DNA of 64,000 nt from assembly GCA_001799895.1 (NCBI GenBank), contig MGUI01000074.1, forward strand, positions 1-64,000, given 5' to 3'. A program made the translations under genes and the position numbers. Positions 16,025-24,774 of the stretch are shown here, one piece after another. Within the stretch, counting starts at the first letter, position 1; every line of letters starts with the position of its first letter. Source of the stretch: Elusimicrobia bacterium GWD2_63_28. Lineage in GTDB: Bacteria; Elusimicrobiota; Elusimicrobia; Elusimicrobiales; UBA9959. The notes beneath the pieces were generated by a model. The model saw nothing but the letters and a program-made list of their open reading frames with translations, was not told the DNA's origin and did no database searches.

Positions 16025-17305
16025 CAAAAAATGTATTACCCTGAAGACAAGCTCCCCCTCCAGCGGCTTATACCTATGGGCATGCAGCACGTGGTAGCCA
16101 TGTTCGGTGCCACGGTGCTGGCCCCGATCCTGATGGGCTTCAACCCGCAGACCGCCATCTTCTTCTCCGGCGTCGGCACCCTGATCTTCATCGCCGTCAC
16201 CCGGGCCAAGGTGCCCAGCTACCTCGGCTCTTCCTTCGCCTTCATCGGCCCGGTGCTGGCCGTGACCGGCGGGGCGGCAGAAAACATACCGCACGCCCTC
16301 TGCGGCATAGCCGGGGCCGCCCTGCTGTACGCCCTGGCTGGCGCCGCCACCATGAAGTACGGCTCCAAGTGGATAGACCGCCTGATGCCGCCGGTGGTGA
16401 CCGGCGCCGTGGTCGCCATCATCGGCCTGAACCTTTCCTCGTCGGCGGTCTCCAATTTCCTCAACGCCGATTTCCGCCTGGCCACCGCCGAAGACGCCCG
16501 GCTGCTGCTGGTGGCGGCCGTCACCTTCGTGACCGCGGCCTCCGTCTCCATCTACCTGAAGGGGTTCCTGCGCCTGCTGCCGATACTCACCGGGGTCGTG
16601 GCGGGCTACGCGCTGTCGCTCGCGCTCGGCATTATAGGCCCGGAACAGCTCGCGGCTATCCGGAGCGCGCCCTGGGCGGGCCTGCCCCCCTTTACCGCGC
16701 CCGTCTTCAGCTGGCAGGCCATTTTAGTGATCGCGCCGGTCTTCGTGGTGCTGGTGGCCGAGAACAAGGGCCACATAGAGGCGATCAGCGGCTACATGAA
16801 GCGCGACCTCAACCCGCACCTGGGCCGCGCCTACCTGGGCGACGCGATAGCGTCCTTCGTCTCGGCCCTGGGCGGCGGCACGCCGCAGACCACCTACGCC
16901 GAGAACATGGGCGTGATGGCCATCACCCGCGTGTTCAGCGTCTACAACTTCATAGCGGCGGCCTGCATAGCGCTGCTGCTCGGCCTCTGCCCCAAGTTCG
17001 GCGCGGTCGTCCAGTCCATACCGAACCCGGTGCTGGGCGGCGTGACGGTCATCCTCTACGGCCTCATCGCCGTCATGGGCATCAAGATCTGGCTCGACGC
17101 CAAGGTGGATTTCTGCTCGCACAAGAACCTGATCATCGCGGGCTCGTCGATAATAATCTCCACCGGCCTCGGCGTGAAGGGCTTTACCGCCGGCGGCGTC
17201 AACATCGCGGGCATAGCCTTCGGCACGGTGCTGGCGGTGGTAATGAACCTGGTACTCTCTTTCGGCGGCGGCGACGAACAGCAGGACCGCGCCGAGTGCT
17301 CATAA
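16022..17305 (+). CDS. NCS2-family uracil/xanthine permease
   Basis: 427 residues, close to UraA. It is an inner-membrane nucleobase:cation symporter with about 14 helices. Family signatures are GMQHVVAMFGATVLAP (about 18-34), LGSSFAFIGP, the transport Glu in VLVAENKGHIEAI and GGTPQTTYAENMGVM. These fit the uracil branch better than the xanthine branch. With the cytidine deaminase gene it points to pyrimidine salvage. The frame is open further upstream, but the ATG directly after a -10 box is the sensible start. Confidence 0.92.
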   Translation: MQKMYYPEDKLPLQRLIPMGMQHVVAMFGATVLAPILMGFNPQTAIFFSGVGTLIFIAVTRAKVPSYLGSSFAFIGPVLAVTGGAAENIPHALCGIAGAALLYALAGAATMKYGSKWIDRLMPPVVTGAVVAIIGLNLSSSAVSNFLNADFRLATAEDARLLLVAAVTFVTAASVSIYLKGFLRLLPILTGVVAGYALSLALGIIGPEQLAAIRSAPWAGLPPFTAPVFSWQAILVIAPVFVVLVAENKGHIEAISGYMKRDLNPHLGRAYLGDAIASFVSALGGGTPQTTYAENMGVMAITRVFSVYNFIAAACIALLLGLCPKFGAVVQSIPNPVLGGVTVILYGLIAVMGIKIWLDAKVDFCSHKNLIIAGSSIIISTGLGVKGFTAGGVNIAGIAFGTVLAVVMNLVLSFGGGDEQQDRAECS

Positions 17306-17314
17306 AAGGACATA

Positions 17315-18688
17315 ATGCTTGATAAACTCCTGGCCCTCTACAGGCCGGCCGCCCACATAGAGCGGCTCCCGAAGCAGCTGCAGGACGCCCGCTATAAGGC
17401 GCTGCGAGTACAGATGATGCTCTCCATCTTCTTCGGTTACGCCGGGTTCTACCTGGTGCGCAAGAACTTCTCGCTCGCCAAGCCCTACCTGATCAACGAG
17501 TACGGCTTCTCCAAGGGCGACGTGGGCCTGATCGCCACCGGCCTGGCCGTCTCCTACGGCCTGAGCAAGTTCGTGATGGGCAATGTCTCGGACCGTTCCA
17601 ACCCGCGCTATTTCATGGCGACCGGACTGATCCTCTCCGGCGCGGTCTGCCTGCTGTTCCCGTCGCTGGCGGGCTCGCTGTGGGCCATGGTCGCGCTGTG
17701 GTTCGTCAACGGCTGGGCGCAGGGCATGGGCTGGGCGCCCTGCGCGCGCACGCTGACCCACTGGTTCTCCGACGACGAGCGCGGCACCAAATTCGCCGTC
17801 TGGAACCTGGCGCATAACGTGGGCGGCGGCGTGGTGGGCCCCATCATCAACGGCGCGCTGGCCCTGGCGGCGGTGCTGGGCCTGACGGCCGTCCTGGGCG
17901 ACGGCAAGCTGCCTTTCTACCTGATCTTCTACGTGCCGGCCCTGATGGCCATAGGCATGGGGCTGCTGATAGCGACTTTCCTGCGCGACACGCCGCAGAG
18001 CTGCGGCCTGCCGTCCATCGAGGAGCACACCGGCGACAACCCCGACACCGGCGTCGCGGACCCGGAGCGGGAGATGAGCGCTAAAGAGATCCTCTTCGAG
18101 CACGTGCTCAACAACAGGCCGCTGTGGATCATCGCCATCGCGAATATTTTCGTCTACGTCATCCGCTACGGCGTGCTGGACTGGGCGCCCACCTACCTGA
18201 CGGCGGTGAAAGGCTGCCCGCAGGACATAGCGCGCTGGCAGTACTTCGTCTACGAGTGGGCGGGCATCCCGGGCACGCTGCTGGCGGGCTGGGCTTCGGA
18301 CAGGTTCTTCCACGGCCGCCGCGGGCCGGTGTCGGTGATCTACATGCTGTTCGTCACGATCGCGGTGTATGTCTACTGGCAGAACCCGGCGGGGCGCTTC
18401 TGGGTGGACTCGGCGTCGCTGTTCGTGATCGGCTTTTTGATCTACGGGCCGGTGATGCTCATCGGGGTGAGCGCGGTGGACATGGTGCCCAAGAAGGCGG
18501 CGGGGACGGCGGCGGGCTTTACGGGTTTCTTCGGGTATATGTTCGGGGCGGTGATAGCGGAGGTGGGGATCGGGCGGGTGGTGGACCGCTGGGGCTGGGA
18601 CGGCGGCTTCAAGCTGCTGCTGGTCTCCTGCGTGCTGGCCATCGCGCTGCTGGCGCTGACCTGGAAGAAGCACCACGAGAAAGATTAG
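17315..18688 (+). CDS. glpT: Glycerol-3-phosphate:phosphate antiporter (MFS, GlpT family)
   Basis: 457 residues with 12 helices. It follows GlpT closely: GYAGFYLVRKNFSLAKPYL, SDRSNPRYFMATGL, NGWAQGMGWAPCARTLTHWFS, ERGTKFAVWNLAHNVGGG and YEWAGIPGTLLAGW. It imports glycerol 3-phosphate in exchange for phosphate. It starts nine bases after the permease gene. The secreted glycerophosphodiesterase at 27451 could supply its substrate in the periplasm. The last third has a run of G-rich codons, but the frame is intact. Confidence 0.92.
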   Translation: MLDKLLALYRPAAHIERLPKQLQDARYKALRVQMMLSIFFGYAGFYLVRKNFSLAKPYLINEYGFSKGDVGLIATGLAVSYGLSKFVMGNVSDRSNPRYFMATGLILSGAVCLLFPSLAGSLWAMVALWFVNGWAQGMGWAPCARTLTHWFSDDERGTKFAVWNLAHNVGGGVVGPIINGALALAAVLGLTAVLGDGKLPFYLIFYVPALMAIGMGLLIATFLRDTPQSCGLPSIEEHTGDNPDTGVADPEREMSAKEILFEHVLNNRPLWIIAIANIFVYVIRYGVLDWAPTYLTAVKGCPQDIARWQYFVYEWAGIPGTLLAGWASDRFFHGRRGPVSVIYMLFVTIAVYVYWQNPAGRFWVDSASLFVIGFLIYGPVMLIGVSAVDMVPKKAAGTAAGFTGFFGYMFGAVIAEVGIGRVVDRWGWDGGFKLLLVSCVLAIALLALTWKKHHEKD

Positions 18689-18863
18689 CGGTCTTGTAAC
18701 CTCGCAGCGCCGGTCTGCCGGCCGGAACGCAAAACGCGCTCGCGCACACCGTGCGCTCGCTCATCATTCGGGTTCGGCGCTATGCAAGCCTCACCCTCAT
18801 GAAGGTTTTGCTAACCCGGCCGCCAGCCCTGCGCTGAACGCAGCACCCCATCAAGGATATTCA

Positions 18864-19568
18864 ATGCGGGCTTTTCTTACATACATTTTGTTATTTATTT
18901 CATCTGTCGCCATGGCAGGGCAGGAGACGGTTAATTTCACTACTAAGGACGGGTGCAGGATTGAGGCATATTACTCGGCGGCGTCGTCCGGGGCTTTAGT
19001 ATTTATAAATACGCACGGGCTGGGGTCGGACAAGAATGAGTGGGGAAGTTTTCAGAAGGCGCTGGGGGAGCGCGGGTACGGCTGGCTGTCGCTGGACCTG
19101 CGCGGGCACGGAGGCAGCGGGACCTGCGGAGGGAAGAAGGCGGATTACCGGAATTTTTCAAAGGCTGATTGGGCTAACGCCTCGCGCGACCTCGAAGCCG
19201 CGGCGGCGTGGCTAAAGAAGAAAGGGGTGCCGGCTAAAAGGCTGGTGTTCTGCGGCGCCAGCATAGGCGCCAATCTTTCGGTCAAGGCCGCGCGCGCCGC
19301 GGGACCCGCGGCCGTCATTTTGCTCTCGCCCGGCCTGGACTACGCCGGGCTAAAGCCGGAGAAATATTTTCCGGGAGGCGCCTACAGGGTGCTGATAGCC
19401 GCGGCGCAGGACGATCCTTACGCCTGGCAGAGCGCCCTGCCGCTGTTCAAGGCGGCCAGGGCCGGCCACGCCGCGGCCACCCTAGACGGTATCAGCGGGC
19501 ACGGCGTGAACATGTTTAAAGCGCCTAAGGTAATACCGGCGGTGCTGGACTGGGCGGCGGGAAAATAA
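18864..19568 (+). CDS. Secreted alpha/beta hydrolase
   Basis: 234 residues with a signal peptide (MRAFLTYILLFISSVAMA). The hydrolase core shows NTHGLGSDKNEW (oxyanion region), LDLRGHGGS, the nucleophile elbow CGASIGAN (Ser near 137) and a C-terminal GHG with the likely catalytic His. It resembles dienelactone hydrolase or serine aminopeptidase types, so an esterase or peptidase role is possible but the substrate is unknown. It precedes the SGNH-like gene by 10 bases. The 175 bases upstream (18689-18863) hold nothing I recognise. Confidence 0.82.
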   Translation: MRAFLTYILLFISSVAMAGQETVNFTTKDGCRIEAYYSAASSGALVFINTHGLGSDKNEWGSFQKALGERGYGWLSLDLRGHGGSGTCGGKKADYRNFSKADWANASRDLEAAAAWLKKKGVPAKRLVFCGASIGANLSVKAARAAGPAAVILLSPGLDYAGLKPEKYFPGGAYRVLIAAAQDDPYAWQSALPLFKAARAGHAAATLDGISGHGVNMFKAPKVIPAVLDWAAGK

Positions 19569-19578
19569 GCGGGCAACG

Positions 19579-21045
19579 ATGAAAAAGATAATTCTGGGCC
19601 TGTCGGTTCTGGCGGCCGCGCTGCTGGCAGTTTCGGCGGCCTGGACTGGCGCCACCAGGGGGCGCTGGGGCAACTTCGAAGATTATATGTGCCGCGAGAC
19701 GGCCAAACCTTTTTTCCTGTCAGTCCACGCTGACGGCGGCGCGCTGGTCACCCAGGGCAGGAAGGGCGCGCGGCCCTTTTCTTTTTCCATGCCCAAGCCG
19801 GCCGGCGTCAAACGGGTATTCGTGATAGGAGAATCAGCGGCGGAGCTGCTCGCACGCGGCGGCAGGGATTCCTTCGAAGAGACTTTCAGGTCCGCCGCCG
19901 GCACGCCCGTAGAGATAATAAACTGCGGCATGGGCGCCTACGACAGCTCCCGCATCTACGGAGTTTTCACCGAGGCGCTGGCTTACGCCCCCGACCTGAT
20001 AATACTCCTGAGCGGCAATAACGAAATAGGGCCGGAGATGGAGGCCTGCCCCGGCCCTTCCGGCTTCTTCCGGGCCGTTCCGCGCTGGCTGCGGGCCCTG
20101 TTCTTCTCGGCAGGGAGGAGCTGGCGGGAAGGACTGCGGCGAGAAGCGGACCGCGCGCACGCCGCCAGGCTGGAGAAGATGGCGGCCCTGGCCGGCCGTC
20201 GCGGGGTTGGCTTCATGCTTTGCACGCTGCCCTACAACCCGGCCTTCCCTCCCTACGGGCCCATGCCGCTGGAGGACGAAGATTTTGCCGCCGCCTTAGC
20301 CCTGCTGGAGCGGGGAGAAATGTCCGGGGCGCAGGCGCGCCTCCTGGCTTTCGTCTCTAAAAAGCCCGGAAATACTTTCGGTCTCTATTACCTCGGCCTG
20401 GCCGCGGCCAAGGCCGGCGACGCCGGGCAGGCCGGGGATTTTTACGAGCGGGCGCTGGCTTCTGACCACCGCTCGGACCGCGCCGGGGCCGCGAGAAATT
20501 CCTACATCCGAGGCTCGGCCGCCCGCACGGGTTCCTGCCTGGGAGACCTGGAAGCGGCCCTGGGCGGGCGGTTGCCCGCGCCCCTGGCCGACGGCGTGCA
20601 CTGGCATAAACGCTATGACCGGGAAGCGGCCCTGGAGATACTCAGGGGCCTGGCGGCCTGCCCCGCGGCGCAAGACCTGCGGCTGCGCGGAACTCCTCCG
20701 CCGCCGGAGGAGCGGAGCCCCGCCGAGCGCCGGGAGGCCCTGCGCGAAGAGTCCCGGGCCATGCTCAACTACGCAGCGGCCTACCTGCTTTTTCCGGCCG
20801 GCGAGCCGCCCTATTTGAATTCGCGCGCGCTCTACCAGCTGGAAGGCGCCTGCGCCCGGGACAAGGAATTCATAGGGGCCGCGCTGGCGTCCGAAAGCAG
20901 CCTGGCGGAAGCGCTGACCGACAATATGTGGGTGGGCGAGCTGCGGGCCGGGGCAAAGACGCTGCTGCCGCTGCTGCGGCGGCACGCGGAGGGCCCTTGC
21001 GCCCGGGGGGCACGTCTCTACGCCGGAGGAACGGACCGTTCTTAG
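19579..21045 (+). CDS. SGNH/GDSL-like hydrolase with TPR-like insertion
   Basis: 488 residues with an N-terminal signal/anchor (IILGLSVLAAALLAVSAAW). The SGNH blocks are spread out: block I VFVIGESAAE (GES in place of GDS), block II INCGMGAYDS, block III LLSGNNEIG, and block V DGVHWHKR, which carries the catalytic Asp and His. Between III and V lies about 130 residues with a TPR-like pair (GNTFGLYYLGLAAAKAGDAGQAGDFYERAL). All catalytic residues are present. It may act on acyl groups of surface glycans or lipids. Confidence 0.75.
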   Translation: MKKIILGLSVLAAALLAVSAAWTGATRGRWGNFEDYMCRETAKPFFLSVHADGGALVTQGRKGARPFSFSMPKPAGVKRVFVIGESAAELLARGGRDSFEETFRSAAGTPVEIINCGMGAYDSSRIYGVFTEALAYAPDLIILLSGNNEIGPEMEACPGPSGFFRAVPRWLRALFFSAGRSWREGLRREADRAHAARLEKMAALAGRRGVGFMLCTLPYNPAFPPYGPMPLEDEDFAAALALLERGEMSGAQARLLAFVSKKPGNTFGLYYLGLAAAKAGDAGQAGDFYERALASDHRSDRAGAARNSYIRGSAARTGSCLGDLEAALGGRLPAPLADGVHWHKRYDREAALEILRGLAACPAAQDLRLRGTPPPPEERSPAERREALREESRAMLNYAAAYLLFPAGEPPYLNSRALYQLEGACARDKEFIGAALASESSLAEALTDNMWVGELRAGAKTLLPLLRRHAEGPCARGARLYAGGTDRS

Positions 21046-21053
21046 GGGACATT

Positions 21054-21281
21054 ATGCCATGGAAAAGACGTAGCATCAGCGGCGGCAACAGGCGGCTGCT
21101 GCTTTGGGTACTGGCGGCGGCGCTGGGGAGCGGGGCGCTGGCCTGCCTGGCCGGCTCGCTGCTGGATGAGAAATGCTCGGCGCTCATATCTAAATATTCC
21201 GCCTACAAGTCCATCACCGGGAATTATTCGCAGGACGAAATAAAAGCAGCGCTTAAGAAGCGCGGCATTGTCCCTCGCTGA
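21054..21281 (+). CDS. Small predicted membrane protein
   Basis: 75 residues. A basic N-terminus (MPWKRRSISGGNRR) is followed by one hydrophobic helix (LLLWVLAAALGSGALACLAGSLL) and a polar tail of 35 residues (ISKYSAYKSITGNYSQDEIKAALKKRG). It begins eight bases after the SGNH gene and shares its strand. No family recognised. Confidence 0.5.
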   Translation: MPWKRRSISGGNRRLLLWVLAAALGSGALACLAGSLLDEKCSALISKYSAYKSITGNYSQDEIKAALKKRGIVPR

Positions 21282-21293
21282 ACCGCGCCGTTT

Positions 21294-21376
21294 TTATTTA
21301 TCCGCCGACAGCAGCTGTATGGCCGCGTTGGCGATGGTAACGGTCAGCGTGGGCAGGCTGCCCATCGCGGCCCGTT
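21294..21376 (-). pseudogene. Remnant of the tcdA 3' end
   Basis: The minus strand encodes RAAMGSLPTLTVTIANAAIQ and then LLSADK before a stop. It matches the last 25-30 codons of the intact tcdA gene 1.9 kb away, with an in-frame 12-bp deletion (GIFGL reduced to V). Upstream the frame is closed by a stop. Together with the intact end at 23209-23289 it brackets the phospholipase-like gene. Confidence 0.8.
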
Positions 21377-21533
21377 TTGTTTATAATGTTAAGAACCGCC
21401 TGGTTTTTCGTGAATTCAGACAGGCATTTCCTTCCGCGCGGCGCCGTGGGTCAGTCTTCAGGCGGGGGCAGGTCTATTACGCTTCTTGTCTTTAATATGT
21501 AATGTCAGTCTGTTGTATTCCAAAGGAGCTCCC

Positions 21534-22991
21534 ATGTACGCCTTCTTAACAGCGCTCGCGGCATTCTTTGTTCTTATGAATGTATCCGGAGTTTACGCCA
21601 ACGGGGTGACGAGCCACGCCGTCGCCGGCGAACGCGTCATCGACACGCTCGAATCCAGGGACCTGGCCAAGATACTGCGCGACAACGAGATCGAGTTCCA
21701 TAATGGTATCTTCTGGCCGGACGCCTCTAATGAAGAGTTTGAGGAGCAGGGTGACAGAAACAGCCACGGGTGGACCGAGAAGACCAAAACGAAGGAGCAG
21801 ATCGGCTACAACTCAACTATGCAGGACGCCATCCGCAGGCACTGCGGCAAAGCCGGCGACCCCTTCATTAAAGTATGCCAGGAAGCCATCGCCTTCTATA
21901 TGGGGACGCTGACCCATATGGTCGTGGACGGCCCCTGGCATAAGCAGTTCATCGACAACACCACCAAGGACGAGTGCAAAGCCGCTGAGCTTACAGGCGC
22001 GGACAACACGGACCGCCGCCATGATATAGCCGACGAGAATATCGACTTGTGCCTGGAGCGCCGCCTGCGCGGCGTCCCCGGCAACATCGCCCAGCCGGTT
22101 TACGCCAAGGCCTCTTATCACAAAAAGATCGGCTGCGTGGACGAGGGGACTTTCGACGGACTGGACGGGATCTGCTACAAGTGCGACGAGGATTACAAGC
22201 ATTACGGCGGGTACGGCGTCAACGACGAGCGGGTCTGCCAGAAGCCGCGCACCTACGGCGGCAAAGCGGAGCAGAGCTGCGCAAAGACGGGAGGCTTCGG
22301 CCCCTGCCTTACGAACGGAAAGTGCTACAAATGTGAAAGCGGCTGGACGCATGATCCGGGGCAGACCGCCTGCTCCAAGGAGGTCTGCTACAAACAGCAC
22401 CGAAAAAAAGCCGAAAAAGCGAACCGGCATGGCTGCGAGGACGGTCAATTCTCGCACCTCCGAAATGGCGTCCAGGAATGCTGGTCCTGCCCTAAAGATT
22501 ACAATCGCACCGGCCACGACATCAAGGATGCTAAAGCCTGCGCGCTGCCCATGCAGCTTCCCTGCGACAAGCTCGAGCTCCCGTCATGGGCCAAACGCCC
22601 CAAGGTCGGAGCAGGGCCCTCCGATACCGCCGTGGACTTCCTTGTGCTGGCCTATTCGACAGCCGCAGTCAAGGATGGCCAAAGCAAGCCGCGCAAGGAG
22701 TGGATCAAAAACAACCTGGACAAATTCCGCGTGAAGTACAGGGACGAGGGTTTTGGCGCGGCGGCCAGCGGGGTTAAAGCTTTCGGCGACAAGTGCGACT
22801 GGATCTACGAGCACGCCTTCTCCGGCAAAGGCGGCATCAGCGACGGGATCGGCGAAGCCAAAAAACTTCTGGACGCTATCTGGCCCAGGGTCAAGGCGCG
22901 CAAAGAGATCACGGTCCTGAGGGTCAGCACCTACCGGTACGCGGCCTACGAGGACGGGGTCCTGATCTACGAGACCAAGGACCGCTTCTAG
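21534..22991 (+). CDS. Secreted zinc-dependent phospholipase C-like protein with cysteine-rich modules
   Basis: 485 residues. The start after AAAGGAG gives a signal peptide (MYAFLTALAAFFVLMNVSGVYA). Residues 23-180 fit the Zn-dependent PLC fold (PF00882): VTSHAVAGERVID, IEFHNGIFWPDAS, SHGW, and MGTLTHMVVDGPWHKQF with His and Asp metal ligands. The middle has three CYKC/CWSC modules (GICYKCDEDY, GKCYKCESGW, QECWSCPKDY), each followed by a short Gly/His/Asn segment, plus many other cysteines. The last 140 residues are unassigned. Codon and base use look less GC-biased than the neighbours, and tcdA-end fragments flank it, which suggests it was acquired. Confidence 0.75.
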   Translation: MYAFLTALAAFFVLMNVSGVYANGVTSHAVAGERVIDTLESRDLAKILRDNEIEFHNGIFWPDASNEEFEEQGDRNSHGWTEKTKTKEQIGYNSTMQDAIRRHCGKAGDPFIKVCQEAIAFYMGTLTHMVVDGPWHKQFIDNTTKDECKAAELTGADNTDRRHDIADENIDLCLERRLRGVPGNIAQPVYAKASYHKKIGCVDEGTFDGLDGICYKCDEDYKHYGGYGVNDERVCQKPRTYGGKAEQSCAKTGGFGPCLTNGKCYKCESGWTHDPGQTACSKEVCYKQHRKKAEKANRHGCEDGQFSHLRNGVQECWSCPKDYNRTGHDIKDAKACALPMQLPCDKLELPSWAKRPKVGAGPSDTAVDFLVLAYSTAAVKDGQSKPRKEWIKNNLDKFRVKYRDEGFGAAASGVKAFGDKCDWIYEHAFSGKGGISDGIGEAKKLLDAIWPRVKARKEITVLRVSTYRYAAYEDGVLIYETKDRF

Positions 22992-23178
22992 GTTTCCGGC
23001 CTCTCCCGGCGACCGAGGCGCCAGCGCACCGTCGCAGCCAGGCTCAAACAAGCTCGCCGGGAAGGGAGTTTTTCCAGCGGCCAGCTTCTCGTCCTGCTTC
23101 CAGACGCCGTGGTGTCGGCAATCTTTCAATTCAGCGGATTATCAATATAAATTGCAGGAAATATAAGCGCGGTTATCG

Positions 23179-23940
23179 TCACTTCTCCACGCTTTTTTTT
23201 TCTTCTCCGGAGAGCAGTTGAATGGCCGCGTTGGCGATGGTAAGGCCGAATATGCCGGTCAGCGTGGGCAGGCTGCCCAGCGCGGCGCGCCGGCGGCCCT
23301 GCTCGAAATGCTCGGTCTCCGGGTCCACCTGCCTCTTTTTCTTCAACTCCCCCACCGGCTCGGTGGAATAGACGCAGGTAAAATCCAGGTGGGTGCCGCT
23401 CTTCCTGAGCAAATTGCGCACCTTGGCGGCCAGCGGGCAGCCTACCACTTCTTTTATAGGGCCGACGCGCACCGCGGAGGGGTCCGTGCGCAGCGCGGCG
23501 CCCATGGAGGCGATCAGCGGCAGGCCGCGCTTCACTGTGGCGGCTATCAGCCCCGCCTTGGGCCCGAGCGAGTCTATGGCGTCTATCACCAGGTCGGGAT
23601 GCCCGCCCAGTATGGTTTCGAAAGTGTCCTCGTTGGCGAACACATTCATTTTCTCGGCGGCGCAGTGCGGGTTTATGTCCAGCACCCGCTCGGCGGCCAC
23701 GTCGGCTTTGTGCCGGCCCAGCGTAGAGCCCAGCGCGTAGAGCTGGCGGTTTATGTTGCTGGCGCGCAGCACGTCGAAATCCACCAGCCGCAGCCGCCCC
23801 ACGCCGGAGCGCGCGAGGCCTTCTACGGCGTAGCTGCCGACGGCGCCCATGCCCACCACCACCACGAAGGACTTCTTCAGCCTTTCCAGTTTTTCCTCGC
23901 CCAGCATCAGGCGTATGCGCGCCAATCTGTCTTCGCTCAT
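23179..23940 (-). CDS. tcdA: tRNA threonylcarbamoyladenosine dehydratase
   Basis: 253 residues of the ThiF/E1 family. The enzyme cyclises t6A37 to ct6A in tRNAs, using ATP. The Rossmann motif VVVGMGAVGSYAVEGLARSG (about 27-46), LVDFDVLRASNINRQ and the C-terminal CVYSTEPVG are typical of TcdA/CsdL. Its start overlaps the stop of tatD (ATGA). Its last 25-30 codons are duplicated as a remnant at 21294-21376. Confidence 0.9.
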   Translation of the reverse strand: MSEDRLARIRLMLGEEKLERLKKSFVVVVGMGAVGSYAVEGLARSGVGRLRLVDFDVLRASNINRQLYALGSTLGRHKADVAAERVLDINPHCAAEKMNVFANEDTFETILGGHPDLVIDAIDSLGPKAGLIAATVKRGLPLIASMGAALRTDPSAVRVGPIKEVVGCPLAAKVRNLLRKSGTHLDFTCVYSTEPVGELKKKRQVDPETEHFEQGRRRAALGSLPTLTGIFGLTIANAAIQLLSGEEKKSVEK

Positions 23941-24677
23941 TTAAAACCCTCTATGAAGTTCAAGCCGTTGGAGTAGGAGATGCCGGCCAGTTCTTCCTCC
24001 GGGCAGCCCAGCAGGCCGGAGGCCGCGGCCACCACTTCCGCCACGCCGGCCGGGCCGGCGCGCCAGAGCGGCCCTCCCGGCTCCGGAGCTTCGGTTTCGA
24101 ACAGCAGCCTGTCCACGGGGACGGCGGCCAGCGCCTCGCGCAGCTTCTCCCTGGCAGGGTCCGCTATTTCCCCTCCGAAGGAGAAATAACCGCCGAGCGC
24201 CGCGAAGTCTTTAACCAGCTCGGGGGCGCCGCCGTAGCCGTGCAGCATGAAGGAGCGCAGCCTGGCCGCCTTCAGCAGCTCCAGCATGCGCCCCCAGCTC
24301 CGGACGCAGTGTATCACCGCGGGCTTGTCGAAGCGGCCGGCGATCTCTAGCTGCAGTAAAAAATTCTTTTCCTGGTCTCCGGAATCCCGCGTGCCGTCGA
24401 GACCGATCTCCCCCACACAGCAGGGCGTCCGCCGGACAAATTCCTCCAGCTTCTGCCGCCAGCCTTCCTCCGGCGTATACCAGGGGTGCAGGCCGAAGCA
24501 GGGCGTTATCTGCGGATACCTGCCGGCCAGCTCCAGCACGCGTCCCCAGTCGTCGGGGCCCGTGCCGCAGCAGAGCATGCCTTCCACCCCGGCGGCGGAG
24601 GCGGCGGCCAGGGCATCAGCCAACTCTCCCTCTGAGGCGAAATCCTGCAAATGGTTATGAGCGTCGAAGAACTTCAC
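23937..24677 (-). CDS. tatD: TatD-family metal-dependent hydrolase/DNase
   Basis: 246 residues of the amidohydrolase superfamily. Metal and active-site motifs are FDAHNHL (6-11), GLHPWY, VGEIGLD, VIHCV, MLHGYGG and the final FETEAPE, so the site is complete. Related enzymes remove nucleotides from DNA 3' ends. The start is a GTG with no ribosome site; a TAAACT -10-like box lies six bases upstream, so the mRNA may be leaderless. The downstream gene is tcdA, with a 4-base overlap. Confidence 0.9.
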   Translation of the reverse strand: MKFFDAHNHLQDFASEGELADALAAASAAGVEGMLCCGTGPDDWGRVLELAGRYPQITPCFGLHPWYTPEEGWRQKLEEFVRRTPCCVGEIGLDGTRDSGDQEKNFLLQLEIAGRFDKPAVIHCVRSWGRMLELLKAARLRSFMLHGYGGAPELVKDFAALGGYFSFGGEIADPAREKLREALAAVPVDRLLFETEAPEPGGPLWRAGPAGVAEVVAAASGLLGCPEEELAGISYSNGLNFIEGFK

Positions 24678-24683
24678 CTGGAA

Positions 24684-24689
24684 AGTTTA
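24684..24689 (-). promoter_or_regulatory. -10-like TAAACT before tatD (leaderless candidate)
   Basis: TGTAAACT on the minus strand ends six bases before the GTG start of tatD. The same TTGTAAACT string occurs upstream of the minus-strand genes starting at 15916 and 47261, so it may be a recurrent -10 form. Confidence 0.4.
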
Positions 24690-24737
24690 CACCATAACGA
24701 CTCGCCCAGGCAACGCGCCGCCGGCCTTATATATGTT

Positions 24738-24767
24738 TTGACACGGCTTCGGGATTAGGTTTACAAT
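24738..24767 (+). promoter_or_regulatory. Sigma-70-type promoter of the glycosyltransferase/TPR gene
   Basis: TTGACA (24738-24743), 18-base spacer, TACAAT (24762-24767). The ATG follows seven bases after the -10 box, so transcription would start at or beside the start codon and the mRNA would lack a leader. Confidence 0.7.
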
Positions 24768-24774
24768 AACTTTA

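Noticed and set aside
18689-18863. Palindromic GC-rich intergenic stretch as an RNA gene or attachment site
   Set aside because: No clover-leaf, no clear stem with a T run and no repeat partner found.
21041-21280. Possible inverted repeat AGGGGACATTATGCC / GGCATTGTCCCT around the small membrane protein gene
   Set aside because: The match needs gaps and spans a plausible coding gene; too weak compared with the clear elements at 9280 and 46352.
21268-21495. 75-codon plus-strand frame over the tcdA remnant
   Set aside because: It reads the opposite strand of the remnant, has no ribosome site and no family resemblance.
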